Shown: positions 16,749 to 18,132 of the stretch, in pieces
Position numbering within the stretch: position 1 is the stretch's first letter
Layout: the number at the start of each line of letters is the position of its first letter
Origin: Pseudomonadota bacterium
GTDB lineage: Bacteria; Pseudomonadota; Gammaproteobacteria; Burkholderiales; SG8-39
Assembly: GCA_021825225.1 (NCBI GenBank)
Contig: JAKAIH010000003.1
Location: 1-18,132 of the forward strand
DNA length: 18,132 bases
Direction of reading: 5' to 3'
Position numbers and translations under genes: made by a program
The notes under the pieces: generated by a model
What the model saw: the letters and a program-made list of their open reading frames with translations, nothing else
The model's database searches: none
What the model was told of the DNA's origin: nothing

Positions 16749-17129
16749 ATGGCCCGTATTGCAGGCGTCAACATTCCAAACCACCAACACGCCGAGATTG
16801 CGCTGACCGCGATCTACGGCATCGGGCGGGCGCGCGCGCAGGTGATCTGTGTTGCAGCCAAGGTCGGTACTTCGGCCAAGATCAAGGACCTGTCGGACTC
16901 CGACATGGAACGCCTGCGCGAAGAGGTGGCCAAATTCACGGTCGAGGGTGACCTGCGGCGCGAGGTGTCGATGTCGATCAAGCGCCTGATGGACTTGGGC
17001 TGCTATCGCGGCTCGCGCCATCGCAAAGGCCTGCCCGTGCGCGGGCAGCGCACGCGTACCAACGCGCGCACGCGCAAGGGCCCGCGCAAGGCCGCGATTA
17101 AGATGAAATCCGCGGCGACCAAGACCTAA
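16749..17129 (+). CDS. rpsM: 30S ribosomal protein S13
   Basis: S13 is in the 30S head and touches P-site tRNA and the 50S subunit. The 126-aa product shows [34 protein letters not shown] and the signature [25 protein letters not shown], with a basic tail. The length is slightly above the E. coli 118 aa. GGGGTGAG lies before the ATG. First gene of the alpha operon. Confidence 0.98.
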   Translation: MARIAGVNIPNHQHAEIALTAIYGIGRARAQVICVAAKVGTSAKIKDLSDSDMERLREEVAKFTVEGDLRREVSMSIKRLMDLGCYRGSRHRKGLPVRGQRTRTNARTRKGPRKAAIKMKSAATKT

Positions 17130-17163
17130 GCGCGGATCAACGGATACGTAGAGGAAAGCATAA

Positions 17164-17574
17164 ATGGCCAAACCCCCGAGCGCCGGCGCCACAGCAGCGG
17201 CGCGTGTACGCAAGAAGGTGAAGAAGAACGTTGCCGAAGGCATTGCGCATATCCACGCGTCGTTCAACAACACCATCATCACCATTACCGACCGCCAGGG
17301 TAACGCGCTTTCGTGGGCGACATCCGGTGGCGCAGGCTTCAAGGGCTCGCGCAAGTCGACGCCGTTTGCTGCGCAGATTGCCGCTGAACAGGCAGGCAAG
17401 GCGGCACAGGAATGCGGCGTCAAGAACGTCGAAGTCCGCATCAAGGGGCCGGGCCCCGGACGCGAGTCCGCCGTGCGCGCCCTGAACGCGATCGGCCTGA
17501 AAATCACCAGCATCAGCGACGTGACGCCGGTGCCGCACAACGGCTGCCGCCCGCCCAAGCGTCGGCGCATCTAA
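17164..17574 (+). CDS. rpsK: 30S ribosomal protein S11
   Basis: S11 lies on the 30S platform at the mRNA exit. The core is clear: [50 protein letters not shown] and the ending [17 protein letters not shown]. The 136-aa product carries an N-terminal Ala/Pro-rich extension ([13 protein letters not shown]). Such N-terminal arms are common in this family. GAGGAAA lies 6 nt before the ATG. Confidence 0.98.
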   Translation: MAKPPSAGATAAARVRKKVKKNVAEGIAHIHASFNNTIITITDRQGNALSWATSGGAGFKGSRKSTPFAAQIAAEQAGKAAQECGVKNVEVRIKGPGPGRESAVRALNAIGLKITSISDVTPVPHNGCRPPKRRRI

Positions 17575-17586
17575 GGAGACTGGAAA

Positions 17587-18132
17587 GTGGCCCGTAACCT
17601 AGACCCCAAATGCCGCCAGTGCCGCCGCGAGGGCGAGAAGCTGTTCCTCAAAGGCGAGAAGTGCTTCACCGACAAATGTGCCGTCGAGCGCCGTGCCTAT
17701 GCGCCGGGCCAGCACGGCCAGAAAAGCGGCCAGCGTCTGTCGGACTACGGCAAGCAGCTGCGTGAGAAGCAGAAGATCCGGCGTATCTACGGCATCCTCG
17801 AACGCCAGTTCCGCGGCATCTACGCGGCGGCGGCGCGCCAGAAAGGCATTACCGGCGAGAGCCTGCTGCAGATGCTCGAATCGCGCCTGGACACGGTGTG
17901 CTTCCGCATGGGCTTCGGCGCGTCGCGCAACGAGGCGCGCCAGATCGTGCGCCACAACGGCATCCTGGTGAACGGGAAGCGCGTCAATATTCCTTCCTAT
18001 CATGTGCGCACCGGCGACACCATCGAGGTGGTGGCCGGAGCCAAGGACCAGCTGCGCATCAAAGGCGCATCAGCTGCAGCCGCGTCGCGCGGCATTCCCG
18101 AATGGCTCGAAGTGGATGCCACGGCGCTGAAG
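17587..18132 (+). CDS. rpsD: 30S ribosomal protein S4 (3' partial, zinc-binding form)
   Basis: S4 starts 30S assembly and often controls the alpha operon. The start is GTG, supported by AAGGAG 8 nt upstream and by the family start (M)[12 protein letters not shown]. Four cysteines at 9, 12, 26 and 31 form the zinc site seen in C+ S4 proteins. The S4 domain follows ([42 protein letters not shown]). The frame is open to the window edge: 182 codons are present, and about 25 are missing compared with the usual ~206-209. The sequence continues past [11 protein letters not shown]. Confidence 0.97.
   Translation, partial: MARNLDPKCRQCRREGEKLFLKGEKCFTDKCAVERRAYAPGQHGQKSGQRLSDYGKQLREKQKIRRIYGILERQFRGIYAAAARQKGITGESLLQMLESRLDTVCFRMGFGASRNEARQIVRHNGILVNGKRVNIPSYHVRTGDTIEVVAGAKDQLRIKGASAAAASRGIPEWLEVDATALK

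Overview
This window comes from the chromosome of a betaproteobacterium. It carries the long ribosomal-protein cluster (S10, spc and the start of alpha) preceded by three tRNA genes and tuf. The lineage call rests on the protein styles: S5 starts MAKMQ and then reads GLREKM, L22 has the [16 protein letters not shown] stretch, and S4 and L36 are zinc-binding forms. The tRNA order Tyr-Gly-Thr in front of tuf fits as well. I did not run a search, so the class is likely and anything finer is open. The DNA is GC-rich, and most codons in the ribosomal genes end in C or G.

Layout. Positions 1-1948 (+) hold the 3' part of a thiamine-diphosphate enzyme of the acetolactate-synthase type, then an NAD(P)-dependent dehydrogenase of the 6-phosphogluconate-dehydrogenase-like (DUF1932) family. 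Together they look like a small metabolic operon. Positions 1967-3137 (-) hold a short J-domain protein and an alpha/beta hydrolase. At 3344 a strong sigma70-type promoter with a GC-rich discriminator starts the + strand translation block: tRNA-Tyr(GTA), tRNA-Gly(TCC), tRNA-Thr(GGT), tuf. From 4996 follows the S10 operon in standard order: rpsJ, rplC, rplD, rplW, rplB, rpsS, rplV, rpsC, rplP, rpmC, rpsQ. A near-consensus promoter at 10464-10492 opens the spc operon: rplN, rplX, rplE, rpsN, rpsH, rplF, rplR, rpsE, rpmD, rplO, secY, infA, rpmJ. A promoter with a perfect -10 box at 16690-16719 opens the alpha operon: rpsM, rpsK, rpsD. rpsD runs off the right edge.

The block supplies elongation factor Tu, three tRNAs, most proteins of the early-assembling ribosome, initiation factor IF-1 and the SecY translocon channel. 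Genes are packed tightly, with 1-nt and 4-nt stop/start overlaps that suggest translational coupling.

I found no mobile element, CRISPR array, phage gene or defence system, and no gap over 300 nt lacks a gene (the longest is 249 nt, 3138-3386). The most interesting points are the following. (1) The tRNA cluster that normally precedes one tuf copy is joined through a single tuf directly to rpsJ, which normally follows the other copy, so the usual block secE to fusA is absent; this is a real rearrangement or an assembly collapse at tuf. (2) tuf has codon usage strikingly unlike its neighbours. (3) S3 and L15 carry long Ala/Lys/Pro-rich C-terminal tails, and L22 and S19 short ones. (4) Several small palindromes sit at operon junctions in place of the E. 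coli-type leaders.
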